64,000 bases of DNA from CAYPGJ01 sp050174775 (GTDB taxonomy: Bacteria; Planctomycetota; Phycisphaerae; Phycisphaerales; UBA1924), in assembly GCA_050174775.1 (NCBI GenBank), contig JBFXJP010000003.1, positions 1 to 64,000 on the forward strand, in the 5' to 3' direction. Each line of letters begins with the position of its first letter. Position 1 is the stretch's first letter. Below, piece by piece: positions 50,090 to 58,893 of this stretch. The notes under the pieces were generated by a model, which saw nothing but the letters and a program-made list of their open reading frames with translations, searched no databases and was not told the origin of the DNA. The translations under genes were made by a program, and so were the position numbers.

Positions 50090-53000
50090 ATGACGAAACG
50101 AGGAAAGAAACGGCTCTTCGTCCTCGCCGGAATGACGGCCATCGCGGGCGCAGCCGCCGGCGGCGCCTACGTCGTGCACCGCGCGCAGGTCGCCCGCATC
50201 ATGGAGCGAGGGCTGACCGAGGGCACGGCCGCGTTCGAAGCCAAGGACTACGCCCTCGCGCTCGAACGGCTCAACGACTACGCCTCGCGCAGCCAGGACG
50301 ACCCCAACGTCATGCTCATGATGGCCAAGGCCCGGCGCGAAGTCCCCCTCGCCAACGGACGGCACATCGTCCGCGCCGTCTCCTTCGCGATGGCCGCGGC
50401 AGCCGCGGCGCCGGGAGATCCGCGCCCCTACGAGATCCTCATCGACCTGTACGGCGAGATGAACCAGGCCGGCGAGCGCGTCCGCGCTGCCGAAGACCTC
50501 CTCAAGATCGATCCCGACAACGAAGCGGCGATGCTCGCGCGCGCCGAAACGCTCGCCCACATGGGCCGCACCGCCGACGCGCTCGACCAGGCCCGCGCCC
50601 TCACGGAGAAGCATCCCGAGAGCGTCCGCGCCACCGCCATCACCGCCGAACTCATGCTCGCCTCCGGCGATCCCGGCCAGGAAGCGCGCGCGCTCGTCGA
50701 CCGCGCCGTCCAGGCGCACCCAGAGAACATCGACTTCGCCCTCGTCCGCGCCAGCGTCTACGCCACCATGCACGAGCCCGAGGAGGCCATGGCCGAGGCG
50801 CGCCGCGCCACCACCCTCGCGGCCGCAAGCCCCGAGCAGATCGACCGCGTCGTGGGGCTCCTCGACCGGCTCGGGCTCGACAGCGAAGCCGATGCATACC
50901 TCCGAAAGCAGTCCGAGGGCCTCGAGCCCGGCTCCACACTCTCCGTCCTCGCCGCCGAGCGCGCCTGGATGGCCGGCGACGTCGACAGCGCGCGCGACCA
51001 CCTCCTGGCCGTCCTCACGAACCCGCAGGAACACACCGACGACGCCATCGGCTGGGCCGCGTTCCTCGCAAACGCGGCCAAAGCGCCCGACGCCGCGTCC
51101 GCCGTCGAAGCGGAGCTCCGTGCGCGCGAGACACTCCGCGCGAAGGCGTGGTCGCGCATCATCGACGGCATGTCGCGCCTCGCTGCGGGTGACGCCGCCT
51201 CCGCGCGCGACGCGCTCGCCGAAGCCCTCGACTATTCACGACGCGACCGCGTCGCCACCGCGCTCCTCGGCGAAGCCTACGGCGCGCTGGGCGACACCGA
51301 CCGCGCCGTCACCCTCTGGGAAGGCCTCGTCCGCGAGCGCCCGCGATGGCTCACCGTCCGCGTCTCCCTCGTCAACGCCCTCCTCCGAAGAGGACGCATC
51401 GACGACGCGCACCAGCAGGCCGCGGCCACGTGGACGCTCTGGCGCGACCGCCTCGTCACCAGCTCCCTCCTCGCCCGCACCAGCGTCTCCATGGTCGAAG
51501 CCGGTCGCGCCTCCGACGCCCTGAAACGAGACGCCCAAACTCTTGTCACCGGTCTCCAGCAGGAGCCCACCGTCCGCGGCGAAGCCACCTCACTCCTCGC
51601 GCGCCTCTACGCCGCCACCGGCCAGGCCGACAAAGCCCAGGCCGCCGTCGACGAGGTCATCCGCGGCGAGGCCGTCCCGTCCCCAGCCGACATCCTCGCG
51701 CTCGCAGACCTCTGCCGAGCGCACGGCCTCCAGGGTGTCGACAAACTCATCTCGATCGCCGACGCCCAAAGCGCCTCCAACCCCGACATCGCGCTCGCCT
51801 CCGCGCGACGATCCGCCGCCGCCGGGCGCGCCGACGAGGGCAAGGCCCTCCTCCGCGACGGCATGGCCAAGGCCGCAGGCCCCGCCAAACGCAACTGGGA
51901 GCGCCGTCTCGCCGTCTTCCTCGACGAGATCGACGACCCCGAAGGCATCGCCATGCTCAAGGCCGCCGCTGTCGAGCACGCGCGCGACGCCGCAACACAG
52001 ATCGACCTCCTCACCTCGCGCGGCGCCTGGCGCGACGAGCCGCTCATCAGCGCCGCCATCGGACGCCTCAAGGACATCGTCGGCGACACCTCTCTCAGCT
52101 GGCGCGTCTACGAAGCCAGACGACTCATCACCTTCACACCCACGGACGACCGCGCCGCGCGCGCCATCGAGACGCTCACCCCGGTCCTCCGCGAGAACCC
52201 CGAGCACGTCGGCGCGCTCGTCCTCGCAGCCGAGGCCTATCAGCGCATCTCTCCCCCGAACAACGAACGATCCGCCGAGATGCTCGCTCGCGCCGCCGAC
52301 GCGGACCCGGCACAACCCATCCTTCGCGCCCGCCACATCGCGCTCCTGCAGCAGATGGGCCGGAGCGAGGAAGCCGGGCGCAGACTCCGCGATCTCGCCA
52401 CGCTCAACACCCCCGATCCGACGATCCGGCGCGCACGCGCAGACCTCTTCGTGCGTCAGGGCATGTGGGCCGAAGCCGCCGCGGACCTCAAGGCCATCGC
52501 CGACAGCGGAGATCTCGCCGCGGTCGTCGCCCTCGCGGGCGTCCAGGCCAAGCAGGGCAACATGGCCGGCGCCAAGCTCACGCTCGCACAGGTCCTCCAA
52601 GCAGCCGATCCCAGCGTCGCCGTGCTTGCAAACGCCGCGCAGCTCCACGCGCAGATCGGCGACATCGCCGCGGGCGAAGCCGTCCTCGCAAGGCTCCCCT
52701 CCTCTCTCTCGGCCGACATGCGCGCCATCGCGCAGGCCCAGTTCTACGAGTCGGCCAGCGACTTCTCCCGTGCGGAGCAGGTGTTCAAGAACGCCATCGC
52801 GGCCGCGCCCACCGGCGATCTCCTGGCCGAGTGGGCCGCCTGGCTCACACGCCGTGGCCGCTTCGACGAAGCCGAGAAGGTCATCACCGACGCCTCCGCT
52901 ACCTACCCCAACCACGACGCGCTCGAGCAGGCGGGACAACTCCTCCGCCTCGCCCGCAGCGGCGGCGACCCCGAAGCGCTCGCCAAGGCAGGAGGCTCAG

Positions 53001-54244
53001 ACCCGGCGATCATCGCCCTCGCCGACGCATCCAAATCGTTCAAAGAGTCCGGCGACCGCTCGGCCTACACCATCCGACTCTCCGCCATCCGCGATCAATA
53101 CCCCACCTCCCTCGCCGTGCGACGCGAACTCCTCCGCGCACTCCAGGACGCCGGCGACGTCGCGCGCGTCGAGCAGGAGGCCATCGCCGCCGCCGCGGCA
53201 ATCCCGACCAGCGATCAGGCCGCACGCCTCGCTGCCGAGGCGCTCGCACAGATCGGCCGGCTCGACAACGCCCTCTCGATGACCCGCGAGTGGCGGCGCC
53301 GCTCCCTCGAAGCCCCTGCCGACGCCGAGATCGCCATGGGTCAGATCGAAGCGATGCTGAACCGTCCTCAGGACGCCATCGCCACGTTCGAGAAGTGGAA
53401 GCAGAAGATCATCGACTCCGCAGAGTCCGCACCCCAGCCCCTCATCGTCTACGCCCGCCAGCTCGCCATCGTCGGTCGAGCCGATGAAGCCGACGCGCTC
53501 CTCCGACCGCGCGCCGAAAAGAGCTCCTACTGGGCCACCGCATACGCCGCCGTCGGTCGGGTCCTCGTCGGCAATCCCGACTCGGCCCGCGCATGGCTCG
53601 AACGCGCCGCTCCGCTCGCGGCCTCCGACACGCAGGCCAGGCTCCTCCTCGGCCAAGCGTGGTTCGATCTCGCAGGCCGCACCCGCGACACCGCCGACTA
53701 CCGCAAGGTCGTCGACGCGCTCAACGGTCTGGAGTCAAAGGAGCCCGCCGCGGCCGGGCTCCTCCTCGCGACGACCCACGATCTCCTCGGCAACATCGCC
53801 GACGCCGAGCGCTGCTACCGACTCGCGATCGGCGCTCTGCCCGACAACCCGGCCGCGCTCAACAACTTCGCCTACTTCCTCATCAAGACCGGCGGCGCTC
53901 CCTCCGAGGCCGAAGCCCTCGCGGAACGCGCCGTCTCCGCCGCACAACGCGAAGGCATCACCGGCGCCATTCTCGGTGGCATGATCCACACACTCGCCGA
54001 GGCTCGCCTCAAGGGCGGCCGATTCCCCGAAGCGGAGCAGGCCTTCAACCGCGGCCTCGCAGCCGACCCGGCCAATCCTCATCTCCTCCTCGGCCTCGTC
54101 GAAACCCACATCGCCACCGCCCGTCTCGACGACGCCGCAGCCGGCATGCAACGCCTCGACGCCGCGCTCCGCGCCGGCCTCCCCGACGATCAGGACTTCA
54201 AGGACCGGCTCGAAAAGGCCCGCCAGACACTCGCGGCCAGGTAA
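50090..54244 (+). CDS. Giant membrane-anchored TPR protein
   Basis: 1384 aa from ATG 50090; a GTG at 50078 is the alternative. A basic N-terminus and one transmembrane helix (about 10-30) anchor the protein, and the rest is periplasmic TPR-like helices with typical repeats such as AALALERL, ADALDQARALTEKHPES and AERCYRLAIGALPDNPAALNNFAYFL. It is analogous to the large TPR protein (PrsT-like) of exosortase-linked polysaccharide loci, which probably scaffolds export. It follows the sugar transferase by 4 bp and precedes rmlA by 50 bp. Confidence 0.8.
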   Translation: MTKRGKKRLFVLAGMTAIAGAAAGGAYVVHRAQVARIMERGLTEGTAAFEAKDYALALERLNDYASRSQDDPNVMLMMAKARREVPLANGRHIVRAVSFAMAAAAAAPGDPRPYEILIDLYGEMNQAGERVRAAEDLLKIDPDNEAAMLARAETLAHMGRTADALDQARALTEKHPESVRATAITAELMLASGDPGQEARALVDRAVQAHPENIDFALVRASVYATMHEPEEAMAEARRATTLAAASPEQIDRVVGLLDRLGLDSEADAYLRKQSEGLEPGSTLSVLAAERAWMAGDVDSARDHLLAVLTNPQEHTDDAIGWAAFLANAAKAPDAASAVEAELRARETLRAKAWSRIIDGMSRLAAGDAASARDALAEALDYSRRDRVATALLGEAYGALGDTDRAVTLWEGLVRERPRWLTVRVSLVNALLRRGRIDDAHQQAAATWTLWRDRLVTSSLLARTSVSMVEAGRASDALKRDAQTLVTGLQQEPTVRGEATSLLARLYAATGQADKAQAAVDEVIRGEAVPSPADILALADLCRAHGLQGVDKLISIADAQSASNPDIALASARRSAAAGRADEGKALLRDGMAKAAGPAKRNWERRLAVFLDEIDDPEGIAMLKAAAVEHARDAATQIDLLTSRGAWRDEPLISAAIGRLKDIVGDTSLSWRVYEARRLITFTPTDDRAARAIETLTPVLRENPEHVGALVLAAEAYQRISPPNNERSAEMLARAADADPAQPILRARHIALLQQMGRSEEAGRRLRDLATLNTPDPTIRRARADLFVRQGMWAEAAADLKAIADSGDLAAVVALAGVQAKQGNMAGAKLTLAQVLQAADPSVAVLANAAQLHAQIGDIAAGEAVLARLPSSLSADMRAIAQAQFYESASDFSRAEQVFKNAIAAAPTGDLLAEWAAWLTRRGRFDEAEKVITDASATYPNHDALEQAGQLLRLARSGGDPEALAKAGGSDPAIIALADASKSFKESGDRSAYTIRLSAIRDQYPTSLAVRRELLRALQDAGDVARVEQEAIAAAAAIPTSDQAARLAAEALAQIGRLDNALSMTREWRRRSLEAPADAEIAMGQIEAMLNRPQDAIATFEKWKQKIIDSAESAPQPLIVYARQLAIVGRADEADALLRPRAEKSSYWATAYAAVGRVLVGNPDSARAWLERAAPLAASDTQARLLLGQAWFDLAGRTRDTADYRKVVDALNGLESKEPAAAGLLLATTHDLLGNIADAERCYRLAIGALPDNPAALNNFAYFLIKTGGAPSEAEALAERAVSAAQREGITGAILGGMIHTLAEARLKGGRFPEAEQAFNRGLAADPANPHLLLGLVETHIATARLDDAAAGMQRLDAALRAGLPDDQDFKDRLEKARQTLAAR

Positions 54245-54294
54245 CCCCCACCCCTCACCCCGCACGACCTCCCAACACCCTCTGGAGCAGCCCG

Positions 54295-55059
54295 ATGAAA
54301 GGCGTCATCCTCGCCGGCGGACTCGGCACCCGACTCCGTCCCCTCACACTCGTCACCAACAAGCACCTCCTCCCGGTCTACGACCGACCCATGATCTATT
54401 ACCCCATCCAGTGCCTTCTCAACGCCGGCATCAACGAGATCATCATCGTCACCGGCGGCGAGCACGCCGGCGACTTCCTCAAGCTCCTCCGCAACGGAAA
54501 GCACCTCGGCATCAAGGACCTTCACTACACCTACCAGGAGGGTGAGGGCGGCATCGCCGACGCCCTCAAGCTCGCCGAAGACTTCGCCGATGGCGACAAG
54601 ATCTGCGTCGTGCTGGGCGACAACATCATCGAGAAGAACATGCGACGCGCCGTGGCCGACTTCTACGCGCAGCCCGCCGGCGCCAAGGTGCTCCTCAAGA
54701 AGGTCGACGACCCGCAACGCTTCGGCGTCGCGCGCCTCGACGGCGACCGCGTCGTCGAGATCATCGAGAAGCCCAAGCAGCCGCCCTCCGACCTCGCCGT
54801 CATCGGCATCTACCTCTACGACTCCGACGTCTTCGAGATCTGTCAGACCCTCAAGCCGTCCGGCCGCGGCGAACTCGAGATCACCGACGTCAACAACGAA
54901 TACCTCCGGAGAGGCACGCTCACCTACGACGTCCTCGACGGATGGTGGACCGACGCAGGAACCTTCGAGAGCCTCCACCGCGCTTCCCGCCTCGTCCAGG
55001 AGGGCGGTGCGAACCACCCCGACACTCCGGCGCGCAGCGTGACGGCTTCGGCCACCTGA
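54295..55059 (+). CDS. rmlA: Glucose-1-phosphate thymidylyltransferase RmlA (short form)
   Basis: 254 aa from ATG 54295, with GGAG upstream. The signature ILAGGLGTRLRPLT is followed by NKHLLPVYDRPMIYYPI, VVLGDNIIE, and IEKPKQPPSDLA/VIGIYLYDSDVFE. It makes dTDP-glucose for rhamnose synthesis. It is shorter than the classical RmlA (about 290 aa), ending after the WWTDAGTFESL segment, as seen in the short RmlA subgroup. A terminator follows 34 bp later. RmlB and RmlD lie after five PEP-CTERM genes on the other strand. Confidence 0.9.
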   Translation: MKGVILAGGLGTRLRPLTLVTNKHLLPVYDRPMIYYPIQCLLNAGINEIIIVTGGEHAGDFLKLLRNGKHLGIKDLHYTYQEGEGGIADALKLAEDFADGDKICVVLGDNIIEKNMRRAVADFYAQPAGAKVLLKKVDDPQRFGVARLDGDRVVEIIEKPKQPPSDLAVIGIYLYDSDVFEICQTLKPSGRGELEITDVNNEYLRRGTLTYDVLDGWWTDAGTFESLHRASRLVQEGGANHPDTPARSVTASAT

Positions 55060-55092
55060 CAAGCCCCTCTTAATCTGCGGTATTATCGGACA

Positions 55093-55135
55093 AAGACTCC
55101 CCCCGTCGCTCGGGTGGAGTCTTGTTTGCTTTTTG
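55093..55135 (+). terminator. Intrinsic terminator ending the polysaccharide operon
   Basis: AAGACTCC (55093-55100) pairs with GGAGTCTT (55116-55123), with further pairing inside the arm and a TTTGCTTTTT tract after. It follows rmlA. Confidence 0.8.
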
Positions 55136-55215
55136 ATCGGTATGCGAAGACGGAGAGTCTGGATGCGCGGTCAAGCCGAGACCATGAGAATTCCGTGACC
55201 GATCCCGATTGCCCC

Positions 55216-55243
55216 TTGACCCCCACCCCTAAGTGGTTATCTT
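55216..55243 (+). promoter_or_regulatory. Candidate promoter of the first cluster PEP-CTERM gene
   Basis: TTGACC (55216-55221) and TATCTT (55238-55243) are separated by 16 bp. A transcript would have a leader of about 120 nt before 55371. Confidence 0.45.
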
Positions 55244-55370
55244 TAAGGCCGGTTCAGGAGAGGGTTCCGCGAAGAACTCGATCGCGCCGGTTGTTACACC
55301 GGTTCGGACCGTGAGTTCACGTGCGGACATATGCGTCGAATTCAGGACGCGAAGAGAGGAGATGGAACAG

Positions 55371-56057
55371 ATGCTTTCGAAGATTCTTGTTGCGGGCGCA
55401 GCCCTCGCAGTCGCGGGCGCATCCACCAGCATGGCGGTTGTCACCCTTCAGATCGACGTGAACGGTCTGAGCGCGCAGGCGAAGGATGGCGGGGGTTCGA
55501 ACGCCGCGTTCGGCGGCCTCACGCACACCGGCTCCGTCAACCTGTCCAATGACGGCAACAGCGTCATCAACTCCGTCGGCATCGTCAGCGGCGCGTCCTA
55601 CGCGTCCTCGGCCAACGGCTGGACGATCACGAACTTCACGGGGTCGATCCTGCTCAACGGTGGCCTCGTCACCGGCGGCAGCATCTACCTCGAAGTCACC
55701 GACGGCGGCACCACCGACATCTTCACCGCCACCATCGCCGACACCTCCGGCTACGCCACCCCGGGCCAGGTCGCCACGTTCGCTGGCGGCGGCTGGACCA
55801 TCGACGGCCTCATCTTCTCCGGCACCTTCACCGACGGCGGCGCTGACAATCTCTTCGCCGGCTTCGATGTGAGCCAGTTCCTCCTCAGCAACGGCTCCCT
55901 CAGCGGCTCCTTCCTCAACTTCGCGTTCGATCCCGACGCGGGCGGCCTCGACGCCGATGCCGATGTCGACATCTTCATCATCGTCCCCATGCCGACCTCC
56001 GCCGGTCTGGCCACCCTCGGCCTCGCCGGTCTCGCCGGCATCCGTCGCCGTCGCTAA
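55371..56057 (+). CDS. PEP-CTERM protein, cluster paralogue 1
   Basis: 228 aa from ATG 55371, with GAGGAG 9 nt upstream (ATG 55362 is an alternative). A signal peptide ends near SMA. The mature part has the cluster blocks: DVNGLSAQ, AAFGGLTHTG, LSNDGNSV, then DGLIFSGTF, DVSQFLL, FDPDAGGLDADADVDIF. The tail is VPMPTSAG, hydrophobic helix, RRRR. Own ribosome-binding site and terminator indicate independent expression. The shared blocks define an undescribed domain in this family, probably a beta-rich calcium-binding surface protein because of the acidic DADAD run. Confidence 0.85.
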   Translation: MLSKILVAGAALAVAGASTSMAVVTLQIDVNGLSAQAKDGGGSNAAFGGLTHTGSVNLSNDGNSVINSVGIVSGASYASSANGWTITNFTGSILLNGGLVTGGSIYLEVTDGGTTDIFTATIADTSGYATPGQVATFAGGGWTIDGLIFSGTFTDGGADNLFAGFDVSQFLLSNGSLSGSFLNFAFDPDAGGLDADADVDIFIIVPMPTSAGLATLGLAGLAGIRRRR

Positions 56058-56082
56058 GACGACCGACAACGTCCGCACGCTC

Positions 56083-56109
56083 AAAGGGCTGATTCGTCAG
56101 CCCTTTTTT
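56083..56109 (+). terminator. Terminator of paralogue 1
   Basis: AAGGGCTGA (56084-56092) pairs with TCAGCCCTT (56097-56105) around a TTCG loop, followed by TTTTTT. Confidence 0.9.
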
Positions 56110-56200
56110 CATTTCCGTCCGTGCAATCCCCGCGCGAGTCTGCCCCGTCGTGCCCCTCAAATCTGAGGGTTCCGCATCCCCCAAAATGGCCATGCGTCAA

Positions 56201-56229
56201 TTGACCACTTGCATTTCGTGACGTACATT
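56201..56229 (+). promoter_or_regulatory. Candidate sigma70-type promoter of paralogue 2
   Basis: TTGACC (56201-56206), a 17-bp spacer and TACATT (56224-56229). A transcript would have a leader of about 110 nt before ATG 56345. This is the best promoter match in the cluster. Confidence 0.5.
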
Positions 56230-56344
56230 ATCGGCGGATCTGACTGTCGCGCACGTGGCCGTGCGCATCGACTGAGCAAGGGCGACCGGCTTACTCATCC
56301 GACACGACGGACTGATCTCACCGGAGGAGAAAGAAGAGCATCCG

Positions 56345-56986
56345 ATGAATCGCATTGTCCTTGCCACTGCAGCATTTGCGGGCCTCGCCGCCGGTGTGGC
56401 GAATGCCGCCACGACGGTCCAGATCGACATCAACGGCCTTTCATCACAGGCGCAGGTGGACTCCGGCGGCAGCTGGGTTAATGCAGCCTTCGGCGGCACC
56501 ACGCATACCGGTCGTCTGTACCTCACGAGCGATGTCAACAGCGTGCTCGCTGCCGTTGCACTCAACGGCACCGCCCAGCCGCTTACCTCCACGCTGTTCT
56601 CCTTCGTCGGCGAGATCATCCTGAACAACGGCTTCGTCGACGGCGGCTCCTTCACGGCCACCAACGTCGATGGCTCGTCCTACACCGCCTCGATCGTCGC
56701 CGGCGTCGGCCGCGTTCGCACGCAGGTTGGCCAGGGCTTCCGCATCGACGGCCTCACCTTCCAGGGTCTCTTCAGCGGTCCGCTCTTCGCAGGCGCCAAC
56801 GTCAATCCGTTCTTCAGCGTCCAGCCCCTCTTCGGCTCGTTCCTCCACTTCGCGTTCAACCCCGACGCGGGCGGCCTCGACGCCGACGCTGACATCGACG
56901 TCTTCGCGACCATCCCCCTGCCTACCTCCGGCGCACTCGCCGCCGCCGGGCTTATCGGCCTCGCCGGCAACCGCCGTCGTCGCTGA
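56345..56986 (+). CDS. PEP-CTERM protein, cluster paralogue 2
   Basis: 213 aa with GGAGGAGAAAGA upstream. A signal peptide ends after ANA. The mature domain carries DINGLSSQ, NAAFGGTTHTG, LTSDVNSV, VGQGFRIDGLTFQGLF, NVNPFFS, FGSFLHFAFNPDAGGLDADADIDVF. The tail is IPLPTSGAL, helix, RRRR. It is closest to paralogue 1 and 3 (similar block order and GxGFxxDG motif). It stands alone between its own promoter candidate and a terminator. Confidence 0.85.
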   Translation: MNRIVLATAAFAGLAAGVANAATTVQIDINGLSSQAQVDSGGSWVNAAFGGTTHTGRLYLTSDVNSVLAAVALNGTAQPLTSTLFSFVGEIILNNGFVDGGSFTATNVDGSSYTASIVAGVGRVRTQVGQGFRIDGLTFQGLFSGPLFAGANVNPFFSVQPLFGSFLHFAFNPDAGGLDADADIDVFATIPLPTSGALAAAGLIGLAGNRRRR

Positions 56987-57033
56987 TCGCGCCAGTTTCT
57001 TTCGCCTCTCGACCAATAATCAAACACACCACT

Positions 57034-57071
57034 CGCAGGAATGAGCCTCGCCTCATTCCTGCGTTGTTTTT
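57034..57071 (+). terminator. Terminator of paralogue 2
   Basis: CGCAGGAATGAG (57034-57045) pairs with CTCATTCCTGCG (57052-57063), followed by TTGTTTTT. Confidence 0.9.
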
Positions 57072-57224
57072 GCGCGATCCCCCTCTGGACGACCCCCTAT
57101 TTCCGGCGCACATTCCTGCCATCTCGGGTTTTTCCGTTTTGAGCGATCATCAAACTCGCTCGCCCGGGTGGAATGAGACAGGAACTGGGGGCGCGACGCG
57201 CTCCGCTGGAGAGGAGAGAACATC

Positions 57225-57878
57225 GTGATTCGTCATTGCCTTGTGTGTGCGGGCGCTCTGGCCGGTCTGGCTTCCGTGGCCGCCGCGGATACCGTGCTTG
57301 CCATCGATATCAACGGGCTGACAGTGCAGTCGGTTGACAGCTCCAACGTCTCGGGCGCGTTCGGTGGCCTGACCCACACCGGCGCTCTCGTCATCTCCCA
57401 CGACGCCAACGCCATCCTCGCCGGCGTCAGCATCGACGGCATCAATCAGCCCAAGACCCCGGGCCTCGGCCTCACCGCCTCCGGCCGCATCGACCTCAAT
57501 GCCGGCAACGTCGTCGGCGGCTTCTTCAACGTCCTCATGTCCGACGGCAGCGGTTACTCCGCCTCCATCGTCTCCGGTGTCGGCAAGGTCACCACTCAGG
57601 CTGGCCAGGGCTTCAAGGTCGACGGCCTCACGTTCAACGTCCTCTTCTCCGATTCCGGCGCCCCCGGCATGATCGACCGCTTCGCCGGCGTCGACATCTC
57701 CATGTTCACCGCCTTCGAGCCCCTCTTCGGATCCTTCCTCCAGTTCGCCTTCAGCCCCGACGCCACCGGGCACGACGCCGACTCTGACCTCGACCTCGTC
57801 GTCAGCGTCCCGCTCCCCGGCTCCGCTGGCCTCGCAACCCTCGGCCTCCTCGGTCTCGCCTCTCGTCGCCGTCGCTGA
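57225..57878 (+). CDS. PEP-CTERM protein, cluster paralogue 3
   Basis: 217 aa from GTG 57225 with GAGAGGAGAG upstream. The signal peptide ends after AAA. Shared blocks: DINGLTVQ, GAFGGLTHTG, ISHDANAI, GVGKVTTQAGQGFKVDGLTFNVLF, DISMFTAFEPLFGSFLQFAFSPDATGHDADSDLDLVV. The tail VPLPGSAG, helix and RRRR completes the sorting signal. Note the VLFSDSGAPGMID insert absent from the others. It belongs with paralogues 1 and 2. Confidence 0.85.
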   Translation: MIRHCLVCAGALAGLASVAAADTVLAIDINGLTVQSVDSSNVSGAFGGLTHTGALVISHDANAILAGVSIDGINQPKTPGLGLTASGRIDLNAGNVVGGFFNVLMSDGSGYSASIVSGVGKVTTQAGQGFKVDGLTFNVLFSDSGAPGMIDRFAGVDISMFTAFEPLFGSFLQFAFSPDATGHDADSDLDLVVSVPLPGSAGLATLGLLGLASRRRR

Positions 57879-57893
57879 TCCAAAATCCAATTG

Positions 57894-57923
57894 CTGCTGA
57901 CCAAGACGTCAGCAGGTCTTTGT
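57894..57923 (+). terminator. Weak terminator hairpin after paralogue 3
   Basis: CTGCTGAC (57894-57901) pairs with GTCAGCAG (57908-57915); only GTCTTTGTT follows. Confidence 0.55.
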
Positions 57924-57980
57924 TCGGATGAGTCGCCATGACCCCCAGCCCCCGAGGCGCGGAAACCGCGCAAAAAGGGC

Positions 57981-58008
57981 TTGCGACTCCGCAATCCGAA
58001 GGTACAGT
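57981..58008 (+). promoter_or_regulatory. Candidate promoter of paralogue 4
   Basis: TTGCGA (57981-57986), 16-bp spacer, TACAGT (58003-58008). Transcription would begin near 58015, exactly where the first leader hairpin starts. Confidence 0.35.
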
Positions 58009-58014
58009 CCTGAA

Positions 58015-58140
58015 GCGGGTTTATGCCCGCTTGAGGGAGGTCGCTGCTCGGGCTCGAACCGTCAGCGACCGGCAGAGAGAGATCCTTAGGGAAGAACGCG
58101 CCGCTCAAACCAACGGCGCGCCACGTTTGGAGCACGTCAC
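58015..58140 (+). promoter_or_regulatory. Structured 5' leader of paralogue 4
   Basis: Three consecutive hairpins precede the start codon: GCGGG/CCCGC (58015-58019 with 58026-58030), GGTCGCTG/CAGCGACC (58039-58046 with 58063-58070) and CGCGCCG/CGGCGCG (58097-58103 with 58114-58120). The arrangement looks like a folded untranslated leader. No known riboswitch is recognised. Confidence 0.45.
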
Positions 58141-58758
58141 ATGCGATCAATTACCGTTTTGGCATCCGCTGCGCTGACCACCGCGTTCGCCTCGAACGCC
58201 TTGGCTGGCATCAATCTCGTCCGCTTCGACTTCAACGGAGTCACCACCAACGCCAACGGCGCGTTCGGCGGCACGAATCACTCCGGCGACCTCGCCGTCA
58301 GCCACGACGCCAACGCCGCGTTCGTCGGCGCCTCCATCAACGGCGCCCCCATCTTCCCGACCGGCACGCTCTCCTCCTTCGGCGCCACCATCAACGTCAA
58401 CACCGGAAACACCATCGGCGGCACGATCACCATCGTCCTCGATCAGGGCGAGACCTTCACCGGAACCCTCGGCGGCGGCGGCTCCGTCTTCACCCAGGCC
58501 GGTCAGGGCTTCTCCGTCGACGGCCTCGTCGTCACCGGCTCCTTCTCCAACCTCGTCGGCGGCACCCACTTCGGCGGTGTCAACGTCGGCCAGTTCGGTA
58601 ACTCCTTCACCGGCTCCTACCTCCTCTCCTCCTACGGCCCCGACGGCGCCGGCCTCGACCCCGACTCCAACTTCGAGCTCTACCTCGACATCCCCACCCC
58701 CGGCGCCATCGCCCTCGCCGGTCTCGCCGGCCTCTCCGCGGCACGCCGTCGGCGCTAA
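58141..58758 (+). CDS. PEP-CTERM protein, cluster paralogue 4
   Basis: 205 aa. The signal peptide ends after ALA. Blocks: FDFNGVTT, GAFGGTNHSG, VSHDANAAFVG, IVLDQGETFTG, FTQAGQGFSVDGLVV, THFGGVNVGQFG, GSYLLSSYGPDGAGLDPDSNFELYL. Tail IPTPGAIALAG, RRRR. With paralogue 5 it forms a second subgroup (IxLDQGET and THFGGVNVGQFG blocks). The site GGAGC is 6 nt before ATG. Confidence 0.85.
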   Translation: MRSITVLASAALTTAFASNALAGINLVRFDFNGVTTNANGAFGGTNHSGDLAVSHDANAAFVGASINGAPIFPTGTLSSFGATINVNTGNTIGGTITIVLDQGETFTGTLGGGGSVFTQAGQGFSVDGLVVTGSFSNLVGGTHFGGVNVGQFGNSFTGSYLLSSYGPDGAGLDPDSNFELYLDIPTPGAIALAGLAGLSAARRRR

Positions 58759-58787
58759 GAAATCCTCTGTTCTCACGAAACCCACCG

Positions 58788-58818
58788 CCGTCCGGCTTCC
58801 ATGCCGGACGGTTTTTTT
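58788..58818 (+). terminator. Terminator of paralogue 4
   Basis: CCGTCCGGC (58788-58796) pairs with GCCGGACGG (58803-58811), followed by seven T. Confidence 0.92.
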
Positions 58819-58893
58819 CTATCATCCTCCTCATGGCCCGCTCGCGGGAATGCACAGCCCCGCCGCGCCGATGAACTCGGAGGAGCAATTTTC

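Larger units (their letters stand above)
55060..55370. other. Intergenic region between rmlA and the PEP-CTERM cluster
   Basis: 311 bp holding a terminator (55093-55135) and a candidate promoter (55216-55243); the short open frame at 55114-55314 is not gene-like. The stretch is the boundary between the polysaccharide operon and the PEP-CTERM cluster. Confidence 0.6.

Noticed and set aside
53593..54294. N-terminal extension of rmlA in the same frame
   Set aside because: The extension lies inside the TPR gene and has shadow-frame composition. ATG 54295 has its own ribosome-binding site and family start.
57938..58177. Small + strand frame overlapping the start of PEP-CTERM paralogue 4
   Set aside because: It lies across the structured leader, runs into the next gene in another frame, and has no family similarity.
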